Shown here: positions 54,248 to 64,000 of the stretch, piece by piece
How positions within the stretch are numbered: the first letter of the stretch is position 1
Layout of the letters: each line of letters opens with the position of its first letter
NCBI RefSeq assembly: GCF_018861865.1
Contig: NZ_JAHLDV010000005.1
Coordinates: forward strand, 92,516-156,515
Length of the DNA stretch: 64,000 bases
Direction of reading: 5' to 3'
Origin: Clostridium frigoris
Lineage (GTDB): Bacteria; Bacillota; Clostridia; Clostridiales; Clostridiaceae
Program-made: the position numbers and the translations under genes
The notes under the pieces: model-generated
The model's input: only the letters and a program-made list of their open reading frames with translations
Database searches by the model: none
What the model was told of the DNA's origin: nothing

Positions 54248-55600
54248 ATGAGCACCCAAATTAAAGATATCTGGGAAAAAACCTTAAGTATAATAAAAGG
54301 TGAACTTACAGAAGTTAGTTTTAATACTTGGATTAAAAGTATAGAACCTATGGCCTTAGATAATAATACATTTAAATTAGGTGTTCCTAATAATTTTACT
54401 AAAGATATTCTTGAAAATAGATATAAGGATTTAATAATGAACGCCGTTAAATTACTTACTTCTAAAACATATACGATAGAATTCTTTATATTATCAGAAG
54501 AAGTCGCCGAAATTGAAACACCTAAATCAAAACGAGAATCCGAAAGACATAATCTCATTGTTAATGATGAAATGTCTGCAACACTAAACCCCAAATACAC
54601 CTTTGATTCTTTTGTCATTGGTAATAGTAATAGGTTTGCCCACGCTGCATCTCTCGCTGTAGCCGAATCACCAGCTAAAGCATATAACCCACTATTTATT
54701 TATGGTGGAGTTGGACTTGGAAAAACACATTTAATGCATGCTATTGGTCATTATATATTAGCAAATAATCCAAAATCTAAAGTTGTTTACGTTTCTTCTG
54801 AAAAATTTACAAACGAACTTATCAATTCTATTAAAGACGACAAAAATGTAGAATTTAGAAACAAATACAGAAACGTAGACGTACTTTTGATTGATGATAT
54901 TCAATTTATTGCAGGTAAAGAACGTACACAAGAAGAATTTTTTCATACATTCAATGATCTTCATGAAGCAAACAAACAAATTATTCTATCTAGTGATAGA
55001 CCTCCAAAAGAGATTCCTACTCTAGAAGATCGATTGAGATCAAGATTCGAATGGGGACTTATAGCCGATATACAACCACCAGATTTTGAGACTAGAATTG
55101 CTATTTTGAAGAAGAAAGCAGATGTAGAAAGCTTAGACATACCAAATGAAGTACTTGTTTATATTGCAACCAAAATAAAATCAAATATAAGAGAATTAGA
55201 AGGTGCACTTATTAGAATAGTAGCATTCTCTTCACTAACTAATAAAGAAATTGGAATAGATTTGGCATCAGAAGCGCTTAAGGATATTATTTCTAGCAGA
55301 AATTCCAAACAAGTAACCATTGAACTGATACAAGATATCGTTTCTAGTTATTTTAATCTAAAAATTGAGGATTTTAAATCTTCAAGGCGAACTAGAAATA
55401 TAACTTTTCCAAGACAAATCGCAATGTATTTATGTAGAAAGCTTACAGATATGTCTTTACCTAAAATAGGTGAAGAGTTTGGAGGTCGTGATCATACAAC
55501 TGTAATCCATGCATGTGAAAAAATATCAAATGGTCTTAAGGTTGATGAGAATCTACAAGATAATATAGCAGAATTAACTAAAAAGATAAGTCAAAAATAA
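54248..55600 (+). CDS. dnaA: Chromosomal replication initiator DnaA
   Basis: The 450-residue protein has domain I ([22 protein letters not shown]), a short linker, AAA+ domain III with Walker [10 protein letters not shown], Walker [14 protein letters not shown], and domain IV with [15 protein letters not shown]. It binds the DnaA boxes on both sides. ACTGGAGG lies about 8 bp before the ATG. Confidence 0.98.
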   Translation: MSTQIKDIWEKTLSIIKGELTEVSFNTWIKSIEPMALDNNTFKLGVPNNFTKDILENRYKDLIMNAVKLLTSKTYTIEFFILSEEVAEIETPKSKRESERHNLIVNDEMSATLNPKYTFDSFVIGNSNRFAHAASLAVAESPAKAYNPLFIYGGVGLGKTHLMHAIGHYILANNPKSKVVYVSSEKFTNELINSIKDDKNVEFRNKYRNVDVLLIDDIQFIAGKERTQEEFFHTFNDLHEANKQIILSSDRPPKEIPTLEDRLRSRFEWGLIADIQPPDFETRIAILKKKADVESLDIPNEVLVYIATKIKSNIRELEGALIRIVAFSSLTNKEIGIDLASEALKDIISSRNSKQVTIELIQDIVSSYFNLKIEDFKSSRRTRNITFPRQIAMYLCRKLTDMSLPKIGEEFGGRDHTTVIHACEKISNGLKVDENLQDNIAELTKKISQK

Positions 55601-55870
55601 TATATATCATGTTACTAACAACTGTTAATACTATTTATATATAGTCCTGTGCATAAAATATTACATAAAACATGACTGTTAATATTGTGGATAACTGTGA
55701 TTTTTTTTGCATACTTATCCACAATTAGTTCTACCAATCTTCGTTACGTAGTAAGGCCTAAAGTAGGTTTTTAACATATCAACAGCCCCTACTACTATTA
55801 CTACTATAATTAATTATTATCTTACCTATCTTTTATCAATTTCCCATGTGGATAAGGAGGTCTTTTTTTT
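55601..55870. other. oriC part 2: DnaA boxes and unwinding region between dnaA and dnaN
   Basis: Boxes occur at 55648-55656 (minus), 55686-55694 (minus), 55715-55723 (plus) and 55847-55855 (minus). A weak box-like ATATCAACA (55776-55784) precedes GCCCC and then six DnaA-trios at 55789-55806, followed by AT-rich DNA. The order box, GC-rich spacer, trios matches the basal unwinding system described in B. subtilis. Confidence 0.9.
55789..55806. other. DnaA-trio array
   Basis: CTACTACTATTACTACTA, i.e. on the other strand six 3'-GAT/AAT-5' trinucleotides in a row, lies next to a GC-rich spacer. This is the element onto which DnaA is thought to polymerise to open the duplex. Confidence 0.82.
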
Positions 55871-56980
55871 ATGAAATTTATATGTGAAAAATCAATGTTA
55901 CAAGAAGCAATTTCAAATGTTCAAAAAGCAATTACTGGAAAATCAACAATGCCTGTATTACAAGGAATATTACTAGATGCTAGAAACGGAGAAGTAACAC
56001 TTATAGGATCTGATATTGATTTGAGTATTGAAGCTAAAATAAATGCTGATATTATAGAAGATGGTAGCGTTGTTCTAGATTCTAAGCTTTTTGGTGAAAT
56101 TATAAGAAAGTTACCTAATAGCGCAGTAGAAATAAGTTCTGATGAGAACAATTCTATTAAAATAGTTTGTCAAAAATCTTATGCAACTATAATACACATG
56201 GATAGTGAAGATTATCCTAGTTTACCTGATATAATTGAAAATATGGTTTTTTCAATATCTCAAAGATTATTAAAAAATATGATGAAGGGAACTATTTTCG
56301 CGGTTGCTCAAGATGAAACTAGACCAATTCTTACAGGAGTCTTGTTTGAAATTAAAAATAAAAAACTTAATTTAGTAGCACTGGATGGATATAGAGTTGC
56401 ATTTAGAAGTGAACCAGTAGATAATGACTCTAGTATAAATGCTGTAATTCCAGGTAAGACATTAAGTGAAGTATCAAAAATACTAGAAGAAACAGATGAA
56501 GTAGTAAATATAACATTCACACCAAATCATATTTTGTTTAATCTTGGGAAAACTAAGGTTATATCAAGGTTACTAGAAGGTGAATTTATAAAATATAGCT
56601 CAATAATACCAGAAGAATATAATTTAAAAATCACAGCTAAAAGATCTGAATTACTAAGTTGTATAGAAAGAGCTTCACTTATGGCAAAAGAGGGAAACAC
56701 TAATTTGGTTAAATTTAATATAGAAGAAGATAACATGATAATCACTTCTAATTCTCAATTGGGAAAGGCTCGGGAAGAAATAAATATAATTTTGCAAGGA
56801 GAGCCTCTTCAAATTGCATTTAACTCAAAATACTTAATTGAGCTACTAAAAATAATGGATGAGGAAGAAATTGTTATGGAGTTTTCTAGTGGTGTTAATC
56901 CTTGCGTTGTAAGAAACAAAGAAAAAGATAATTGCACATACATGGTATTACCAGTAAGAATAAGAGCAACAAATAATTAA
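55871..56980 (+). CDS. dnaN: DNA polymerase III sliding clamp (beta)
   Basis: The 369-residue three-domain clamp begins MKFICEKSMLQEAISNVQKAI. DETRPILTGVLFE, LDGYRVAFR and the C-terminal CTYMVLPVRI are typical. AGGAGG lies 10 bp before the ATG and touches a DnaA box (55847-55855), so DnaA may affect its expression. Confidence 0.97.
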   Translation: MKFICEKSMLQEAISNVQKAITGKSTMPVLQGILLDARNGEVTLIGSDIDLSIEAKINADIIEDGSVVLDSKLFGEIIRKLPNSAVEISSDENNSIKIVCQKSYATIIHMDSEDYPSLPDIIENMVFSISQRLLKNMMKGTIFAVAQDETRPILTGVLFEIKNKKLNLVALDGYRVAFRSEPVDNDSSINAVIPGKTLSEVSKILEETDEVVNITFTPNHILFNLGKTKVISRLLEGEFIKYSSIIPEEYNLKITAKRSELLSCIERASLMAKEGNTNLVKFNIEEDNMIITSNSQLGKAREEINIILQGEPLQIAFNSKYLIELLKIMDEEEIVMEFSSGVNPCVVRNKEKDNCTYMVLPVRIRATNN

Positions 56981-57024
56981 ATGGATATATCTAAAAAATA
57001 ATTTAATAAAAAGGCGGTTTTAAA

Positions 57025-57231
57025 ATGAATGAAATACAAGTAGATACAGGTATAATAAAATTAGATGCTTTTCTAAAATGGGCTGGAATAGCATCACAAG
57101 GATCAGAAGCAAAATTTTATATAAAAAATGAGGAAGTTAAACTCAATGGTGTGATAGAAACTCAAAGGGGTAAAAAATTAGTTAAAGGTGATATAATTGA
57201 ATTTAACAATGAGTCTTACAAAATAGTTTAA
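57025..57231 (+). CDS. yaaA: S4-domain protein YaaA-like
   Basis: The 68-residue protein with an S4 RNA-binding fold, IKLDAFLKWAGIASQGSEAK, then VKLNGVIETQRGKKLVKGD, matches the small S4 protein always found between dnaN and recF in Firmicutes. Function unknown, probably RNA or ribosome binding. AAGGCGG lies upstream. Confidence 0.9.
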   Translation: MNEIQVDTGIIKLDAFLKWAGIASQGSEAKFYIKNEEVKLNGVIETQRGKKLVKGDIIEFNNESYKIV

Positions 57232-57285
57232 TATTCAGCTACGTAAGAGATGATTTAACAAAAAAAGGTTACTAACCATAAAAAA

Positions 57286-57321
57286 GTACACCGGAAAATT
57301 ATAAAATAATATCCGGTGCAC
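57286..57321. promoter_or_regulatory. Hairpin between yaaA and recF
   Basis: The imperfect stem GTACACCGGA / TCCGGTGCAC with a 16-base loop is GC-richer than its surroundings. No T-run follows, so it is not a clear terminator; role unknown. Confidence 0.45.
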
Positions 57322-57417
57322 AATTTATGTCTAAAATAAAGAAAAACATACGAATTTATTTATACATATAAAATAATAAAATTATATATATATGTTATAA
57401 TCTTAATAGGTGATTAT

Positions 57418-58509
57418 ATGCATGTAAAATATTTACAACTCAAAGATTTTAGAAATTATAATGAATTAGTTATAGAATTAAATAAAGGTACTAATGTATT
57501 TGTAGGAGATAATGCTCAAGGAAAAACAAATATTTTAGAGGCAATTTATTATTGCAGTTTAGCTAAATCCCATAGAACAAATAGAGATAAGGAATTAATA
57601 AACTGGAATGGTACAGAAGCATATATAAAAATTTATGTATGTAAAACAAGACTCGATAAAAAAATAGAAATAAAAATTTTTAAAGAAGGTAAAAAAGGCG
57701 TTAATATAAATTCTATAAAAGTTCAAAAATTATCTGAGCTCGTAGGTAGTTTTAATGTGATTATGTTTTCTCCAGAAGATTTAAATATAGTTAAAGAATC
57801 TCCATCATACAGACGTAAATTTTTAGATATTGAATTGTGTAAGCTAAGCCGTAGGTATTATTATAATTTAGCTCAATATAAAAAAATTTTAAATGAGAGA
57901 AACTTAGCTATAAAAAAGTGGAATACAAATAGTGACATTATAGATGTATATGATAGACAACTTAGTGAATTTGGTGCAGTAATAATAAAAGATAGAATAG
58001 CTTATATAGAAAAATTAAATAGATTATCAAAAAAAATACATAGCAATATAACATCTAAAAGTGAAGTAATTGAAATTAAATATCTAACTCCAATTAAAGA
58101 ATTAGATAATATACAAGAGAGCTTCTATTTACTTTTATGTAAAAATAGAAAAAGAGACATAGAAACTAGAACTACATCAGTAGGTCCACATAGAGATGAT
58201 TTTTCTATACAGTTAAATGGTATTGATGCTAGAATATTTGGATCTCAAGGGCAGCAAAGAACTTCGGTTTTAACCATTAAATTTGGAGCACTTGAAATAA
58301 TAAAAGAGCTTACTGGAGAATATCCAGTATTGTTACTTGATGATGTTTTGTCTGAATTGGATACAAAAAGGCAAGAATATATATTAAATTCTATAAAAGA
58401 AGTTCAAACGTTAATTACATGCACTGGGGTTAATAATATAAGAAAATATTTAAATTCTGAAAGTAAGATATTTGAAGTTATGTCAGGCGGAGTAAAAGAA
58501 ATTACATAG
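57418..58509 (+). CDS. recF: DNA replication/repair protein RecF
   Basis: The 363-residue SMC-like ATPase has Walker A GDNAQGKTNILEA, the signature SQGQQRTSVLTIKF and Walker B YPVLLLDDVLSELD. It loads RecA at gaps with RecO and RecR. TAGGTG lies upstream. Confidence 0.97.
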   Translation: MHVKYLQLKDFRNYNELVIELNKGTNVFVGDNAQGKTNILEAIYYCSLAKSHRTNRDKELINWNGTEAYIKIYVCKTRLDKKIEIKIFKEGKKGVNINSIKVQKLSELVGSFNVIMFSPEDLNIVKESPSYRRKFLDIELCKLSRRYYYNLAQYKKILNERNLAIKKWNTNSDIIDVYDRQLSEFGAVIIKDRIAYIEKLNRLSKKIHSNITSKSEVIEIKYLTPIKELDNIQESFYLLLCKNRKRDIETRTTSVGPHRDDFSIQLNGIDARIFGSQGQQRTSVLTIKFGALEIIKELTGEYPVLLLDDVLSELDTKRQEYILNSIKEVQTLITCTGVNNIRKYLNSESKIFEVMSGGVKEIT

Positions 58510-58546
58510 ATTCAAATAATACAATTAATTATGGAGGAGGTATGGT

Positions 58547-58810
58547 ATGTTTTTGCATTTAGGAGAAAATGTAGTCGTTCCTATAAAAGATATTATAGGT
58601 ATATTTGATATGGAAACTACTATGTATAGCTCAGATACTATCCAATTTTTAAGAATGGCTGAAGAAGATGGTTTTGTAGAGAGAATAACAAAAAACATCG
58701 CAAAATCTTTTGTTATTGCTGAGGTGGATAAAAAAAGTAAAATATATTTATCACCAATATCATCGCAAACTTTATGCAAGAGAACAGAAACTGTATATTA
58801 TGAACTTTAG
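58547..58810 (+). CDS. remB: RemB/YaaB-like DUF370 protein
   Basis: The 87-residue protein begins MFLHLGENVVVPIKDIIGIFD and has SSDTIQFLRMAEEDGFVERI, matching the DUF370/RemB family. It is next to recF and gyrB as in Bacillus, where RemB is linked to biofilm matrix control. GGAGG lies before the ATG. The regulatory role here is inferred. Confidence 0.88.
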   Translation: MFLHLGENVVVPIKDIIGIFDMETTMYSSDTIQFLRMAEEDGFVERITKNIAKSFVIAEVDKKSKIYLSPISSQTLCKRTETVYYEL

Positions 58811-58815
58811 AGTAA

Positions 58816-60735
<1,920 letters not shown>

Positions 60736-60744
60736 TTTAACATC

Positions 60745-60789
60745 TACTAAAGTAGATGAATCTGCTATGTAGATGTATCTACTTTAGTA
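60745..60789. promoter_or_regulatory. Inverted repeat between gyrB and gyrA
   Basis: TACTAAAGTAGAT (60745-60757) pairs perfectly with ATCTACTTTAGTA (60777-60789). Shorter alternative hairpins, CATCTACT...AGTAGATG and GTAGAT..ATCTAC, can form instead. No T-run follows. Confidence 0.6.
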
Positions 60790-60825
60790 AATTAGCATTA
60801 AAATATTTTTTTAAAGAGGTGTAAC

Positions 60826-63399
60826 ATGGTTAATAATCAGGGGAGAATTTTACCTGTTGATTTAAGAGATGAAATGAAAAAATCATATATAGATTATGCT
60901 ATGAGTGTTATTGTAAGCCGTGCGCTTCCAGATGTGCGTGATGGGCTTAAACCTGTTCATAGAAGAATATTATTTTCTATGCATGAACTAGGACTAACAC
61001 CAGAAAAAGGATATAGAAAGTGTGCAAGAATTGTAGGAGATGTTTTAGGTAAGTATCATCCACATGGTGATACTGCGGTATATGGAGCACTCGTTAGAAT
61101 GGCTCAAGACTTTTCCCAAAGATGTACTTTAGTTGATGGTCATGGTAATTTTGGTTCTGTAGATGGTGATGGTGCAGCTGCAATGAGATATACAGAAGCT
61201 AAAATGAGCAAAATTACAATTCAGATGCTACGAGATATTAATAAGGATACAGTAGATTTCGTTCCTAATTTTGATGGAGAAGAAAAAGAACCATCGGTTC
61301 TTCCATCAAGATTCCCTAATCTTTTAGTTAATGGATCAACAGGAATTGCAGTAGGAATGGCAACCAATATACCTCCACATAATTTAATAGAAGTTATAGA
61401 TGGAGTACTTATGGTTATTGAAGACTCTGAAGTTACTATAAGTGACTTAATGACCAAAATTAAAGGGCCGGATTTTCCAACAGGTGGAATAATACTTGGA
61501 AGAGCAGGAATAAAAAGTGCTTACGAAACAGGAAGAGGAAGAATACTTGTTAGGGCAAAAACAGACATTGAAGAGAATAAAGGTAGAAATACAATAATAG
61601 TAACAGAGTTACCTTACCAAGTTAATAAAGCAAAACTTATAGAAGGTATAGCAGATTTAGTAAAAGATAAAAGAATAGATGGAATATCAGACTTAAGAGA
61701 TGAATCAGATAGAGAAGGTATGAGAATTGTTATAGAATTAAAAAGAGATGCAAATCCTAACATAGTATTAAATAGGTTATTTAAACATACTAGGATGCAA
61801 GATACTTTTGGAGTTATAATGATAGCTCTTGTAAATAACGAACCTCAAACTTTAAATCTAAAACAAATTCTAGTTTGTTATTTAGAACATCAAAAAGAAG
61901 TAATAAGAAGAAGAACTCAATTTGATCTTGATAAAGCATTAGCAAGAGCCCATATTTTAGAAGGACTTAAGATTGCGCTAGATCATATTGACGAAGTAAT
62001 TCGTTTAATAAGAGCATCAAAAACAATTAGTGAGGCTAAAGAAAGTTTAATGGTTGCATTTAATTTATCTGAAAAACAAGCTACAGCTATTGTTGAAATG
62101 AGACTTGGAAGACTCACAGGCCTTGAAAGAGGTAAAGTTGAAGATGAGTATAATGAATTAATGAAAACAGTAAATTATTTAAAAGGAATTTTAGCAGATG
62201 AATTAGTATTATTAAACATAATTAAGGATGAACTAATAGAAGTTAGAAATAAATATGGGGATACTAGAAGATCATCAATAGAAAAAAACCCATATAGCTT
62301 AGATGAGGAAGATTTAATTCAAGAGCAAGATATTGTAATAACGCTTACTCATGCAGGATATATTAAGAGGCTACCAGCTGATACTTATAGCTCTCAAAAA
62401 AGAGGGGGTAGAGGTATACAGGGTGTTACTACAAAAGAAGATGATTTCGTAGAACATATCTTTATAACTACTACTCATAATAATATTTTATTCTTCACAA
62501 ATAAGGGAAAATCATTTAAATTAAAAGCATATGAAATTCCAGAAGGTGGAAGAACTGCCAAGGGAACAAATTTAATAAACATTATACCACTAGCCAGTGA
62601 CGAGAAAATTCAAGCTGTTATATGCCTTAAAGAATTTGCGCAGGATAATTATCTTGTAATGGGAACAAAATATGGTTTAATTAAGAAGACATCATTAGAT
62701 AAATACTCAGCTATTAGGAAAAATGGTTTAAATGCAATAAACTTAAGAGAAGATGATGAATTAATTGGTGCTGCAATAGCCAATGGAGATAGCGAAATGC
62801 TGTTTGTTACGAGAAATGGTTATTCTATAAGGTTTAGTGAAAAAGATGTAAGAGGTATGGGTAGAACTGCAACTGGGGTTAAGTCATTAACCTTAAGAGA
62901 AGGGGATATTGTAGTATCTATGAATATAGTAACACCTGAAGAAGAACTTTTAGTTATAAGTGAAAATGGATTTGGAAAGAGAACTTTAGTTTCTGAATAC
63001 TCACTTCAACATAGAGGTGGTAAGGGAGTAATAACTTATAAGGTATCAGAAAAAACAGGAAAACTCGTCGGTGCAAGAATAGTAAAAGATGGGGATGAAA
63101 TGATACTTATAAACAGTAATGGTATTGTTATAAGGTTAAATGTAGCTGGTATATCAACTACAAGTAGGAATACTATGGGAGTTACTTTAATGAAGAATGG
63201 AGAGGGAGATAACATTGTAGCTATTGCTAAAATAAATAGTAGTGATGTAATTCAAACTGATGAGGATTCTTCTGAAGAGGAAACTAATTCTGAAAAACTT
63301 CAAGAAGATTCTTCAAAGGTTGAGATAGAAGGAACTTCTGCTAATGAGGAACCTGATTTATGTGTAGTAGATAATACAACCGATAAAACAGAAGAATAA
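60826..63399 (+). CDS. gyrA: DNA gyrase subunit A
   Basis: The 857-residue subunit has the catalytic Tyr122 in [10 protein letters not shown], the QRGGRGIQG GyrA box (sequence KRGGRGIQG here), six C-terminal beta-pinwheel repeats and an acidic tail ([13 protein letters not shown]). The quinolone-pocket helix reads [17 protein letters not shown], with Gly where many gyrases have Asp at position 87. GAGGTG precedes the ATG. It ends in a strong terminator before the rRNA operon. Confidence 0.97.
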   Translation: MVNNQGRILPVDLRDEMKKSYIDYAMSVIVSRALPDVRDGLKPVHRRILFSMHELGLTPEKGYRKCARIVGDVLGKYHPHGDTAVYGALVRMAQDFSQRCTLVDGHGNFGSVDGDGAAAMRYTEAKMSKITIQMLRDINKDTVDFVPNFDGEEKEPSVLPSRFPNLLVNGSTGIAVGMATNIPPHNLIEVIDGVLMVIEDSEVTISDLMTKIKGPDFPTGGIILGRAGIKSAYETGRGRILVRAKTDIEENKGRNTIIVTELPYQVNKAKLIEGIADLVKDKRIDGISDLRDESDREGMRIVIELKRDANPNIVLNRLFKHTRMQDTFGVIMIALVNNEPQTLNLKQILVCYLEHQKEVIRRRTQFDLDKALARAHILEGLKIALDHIDEVIRLIRASKTISEAKESLMVAFNLSEKQATAIVEMRLGRLTGLERGKVEDEYNELMKTVNYLKGILADELVLLNIIKDELIEVRNKYGDTRRSSIEKNPYSLDEEDLIQEQDIVITLTHAGYIKRLPADTYSSQKRGGRGIQGVTTKEDDFVEHIFITTTHNNILFFTNKGKSFKLKAYEIPEGGRTAKGTNLINIIPLASDEKIQAVICLKEFAQDNYLVMGTKYGLIKKTSLDKYSAIRKNGLNAINLREDDELIGAAIANGDSEMLFVTRNGYSIRFSEKDVRGMGRTATGVKSLTLREGDIVVSMNIVTPEEELLVISENGFGKRTLVSEYSLQHRGGKGVITYKVSEKTGKLVGARIVKDGDEMILINSNGIVIRLNVAGISTTSRNTMGVTLMKNGEGDNIVAIAKINSSDVIQTDEDSSEEETNSEKLQEDSSKVEIEGTSANEEPDLCVVDNTTDKTEE

Positions 63400-63409
63400 A
63401 TTTTTAAAG

Positions 63410-63444
63410 TACTTATTTGAATATATTTCAAATAAGTATTTTTT
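63410..63444 (+). terminator. Terminator after gyrA
   Basis: The 12-bp stem TACTTATTTGAA / TTCAAATAAGTA with a 5-base loop is followed by TTTTTT. Confidence 0.9.
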
Positions 63445-63940
63445 ATTGTAAAAATAACTAACCTAGTGTATCTTAATGCTTAATTTGGAGAAATAAAGAG
63501 ATATATAAAGAAAAAACAGTGTAATCTATAGAGAATAAGAACTTTTGTAAATATAATATCGAATAGATTTGATATAATATATTTTGTTGTTACAAATTAT
63601 TAGTAACAACGTATTAAGGTTAAGAGTTAAATATTTTTTTAAACTTAAAATAATATTTTAAATAATAAAAAAATATGTTGACAACTTAAACAATAACATA
63701 TAAAATAATAGAAGTCGTCATATGATGACAAAGTAAATTGGTCTTTGAAAATTAAACAGAGAAATAGGTAAAGAAATGAAATAATATTTTATTTTAACCA
63801 GTCAATTACTTTAGTAAAAGTAATATTTTAGTCGTAAGACTAAAAAGTATGTAATGAGCTTGCGAAGCAACCTAACGGTTGATTAACCGACTTAACAGTT
63901 GGCGCAGATTAATTATTTCAACAAAAAAGTGTAAACTTTT
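63445..63940 (+). other. rRNA promoter and leader region
   Basis: No gene. It contains a strong promoter (63678-63706) and a leader with GGTCTTTGAAAATTAAACAG (63739-63759), resembling the boxA-type antitermination element of clostridial rRNA operons. Confidence 0.75.
63678..63706 (+). promoter_or_regulatory. rRNA operon promoter
   Basis: TTGACA (63678-63683), a 17-bp spacer, then TAAAAT (63701-63706), about 235 bp before the mature 16S end. Confidence 0.82.

Positions 63941-64000
<60 letters not shown>

Noticed and set aside
57286..57321. Terminator between yaaA and recF
   Set aside because: The stem lacks a following T-run and the genes are usually co-transcribed, so I list it only as a hairpin.
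63545..63578. A second rRNA promoter (TTGTAA ... TATAAT)
   Set aside because: The spacer would be about 22 bp, too long for a standard promoter; a different -35 is possible but not convincing.

Overview
The window is a low-GC Firmicute chromosome segment, most likely Clostridium sensu stricto, and it contains the replication origin. Evidence: the rpmH-dnaA-dnaN-yaaA-recF-remB-gyrB-gyrA order followed by an rRNA operon; the rnpA-yidD-yidC-jag-mnmE-mnmG-rsmG-noc-soj-spo0J block; sporulation-linked genes (yyaC, a LonC-type protease); strong AGGAGG ribosome-binding sites with frequent TTG starts; and very AT-rich intergenic DNA. I do not assign a species.

Layout. (1) 1-9951, minus strand: a complete type II fatty-acid synthesis operon, fabT-fabH-acpP-fabK-fabD-fabG-fabF-accB-fabZ-accC-accD-accA (accA runs off the left edge). 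The head promoter has a TTGACA-17-TATACT core whose -10 box overlaps a perfect 19-bp palindrome, as expected of a FabT operator. A second promoter with the same design drives a FabK-like flavoprotein (10102-11172). (2) 11.2-19.1 kb: mixed accessory genes (TspO, DTW-domain protein, ferritin-like protein, divergent cis-prenyltransferase, small and unknown proteins, M23 peptidase) and a dnaD-like/dnaI-like pair. (3) 19.2-19.9 kb: eight tRNA genes made of a Thr-Asp-Val-Glu block present twice in tandem. (4) 20.2-28.9 kb: BaiN-like flavoprotein, two long palindromic elements, acyl-ACP thioesterase, ECF S component, DUF1858 protein, purA, COG2509 flavoprotein, YhaM-like exonuclease and a small membrane protein. 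(5) 29-32 kb: a gene-poor stretch, tRNA-Thr(CGT), a TM2 protein, and a chromosomal ParM/ParR-like pair with an AT-rich palindromic region upstream. (6) 32.2-41.1 kb: dnaB, lonC, rplI, gdpP, yybS, mazG-like, rpsR, ssb, rpsF with an S6:S18-type leader, and DUF951. (7) 41.6-44.7 kb: cysteine desulfurase pseudogene, AI-2E family transporter, yyaC, ykuS-like, DUF4446. (8) 44.7-53.7 kb: segregation, tRNA-modification and membrane-insertase block with two parS sites. (9) 53.7-55.9 kb: bipartite oriC around dnaA, with DnaA boxes on both sides and a DnaA-trio array before dnaN. (10) 55.9-64 kb: dnaN to gyrA on the plus strand, then the rRNA promoter region and the 5' end of 16S rRNA.

Genes point away from oriC on both sides, as expected for highly expressed replication and lipid genes on leading strands. 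The most interesting items beyond routine annotation are the paired 227-bp palindromes at 21.4-22.0 kb, the dispersed tandem mini-hairpin arrays with compensatory stem changes, the chromosomal actin-like segregation module, the parS site that is also the centre of a terminator hairpin, and the two-promoter FabT circuit.
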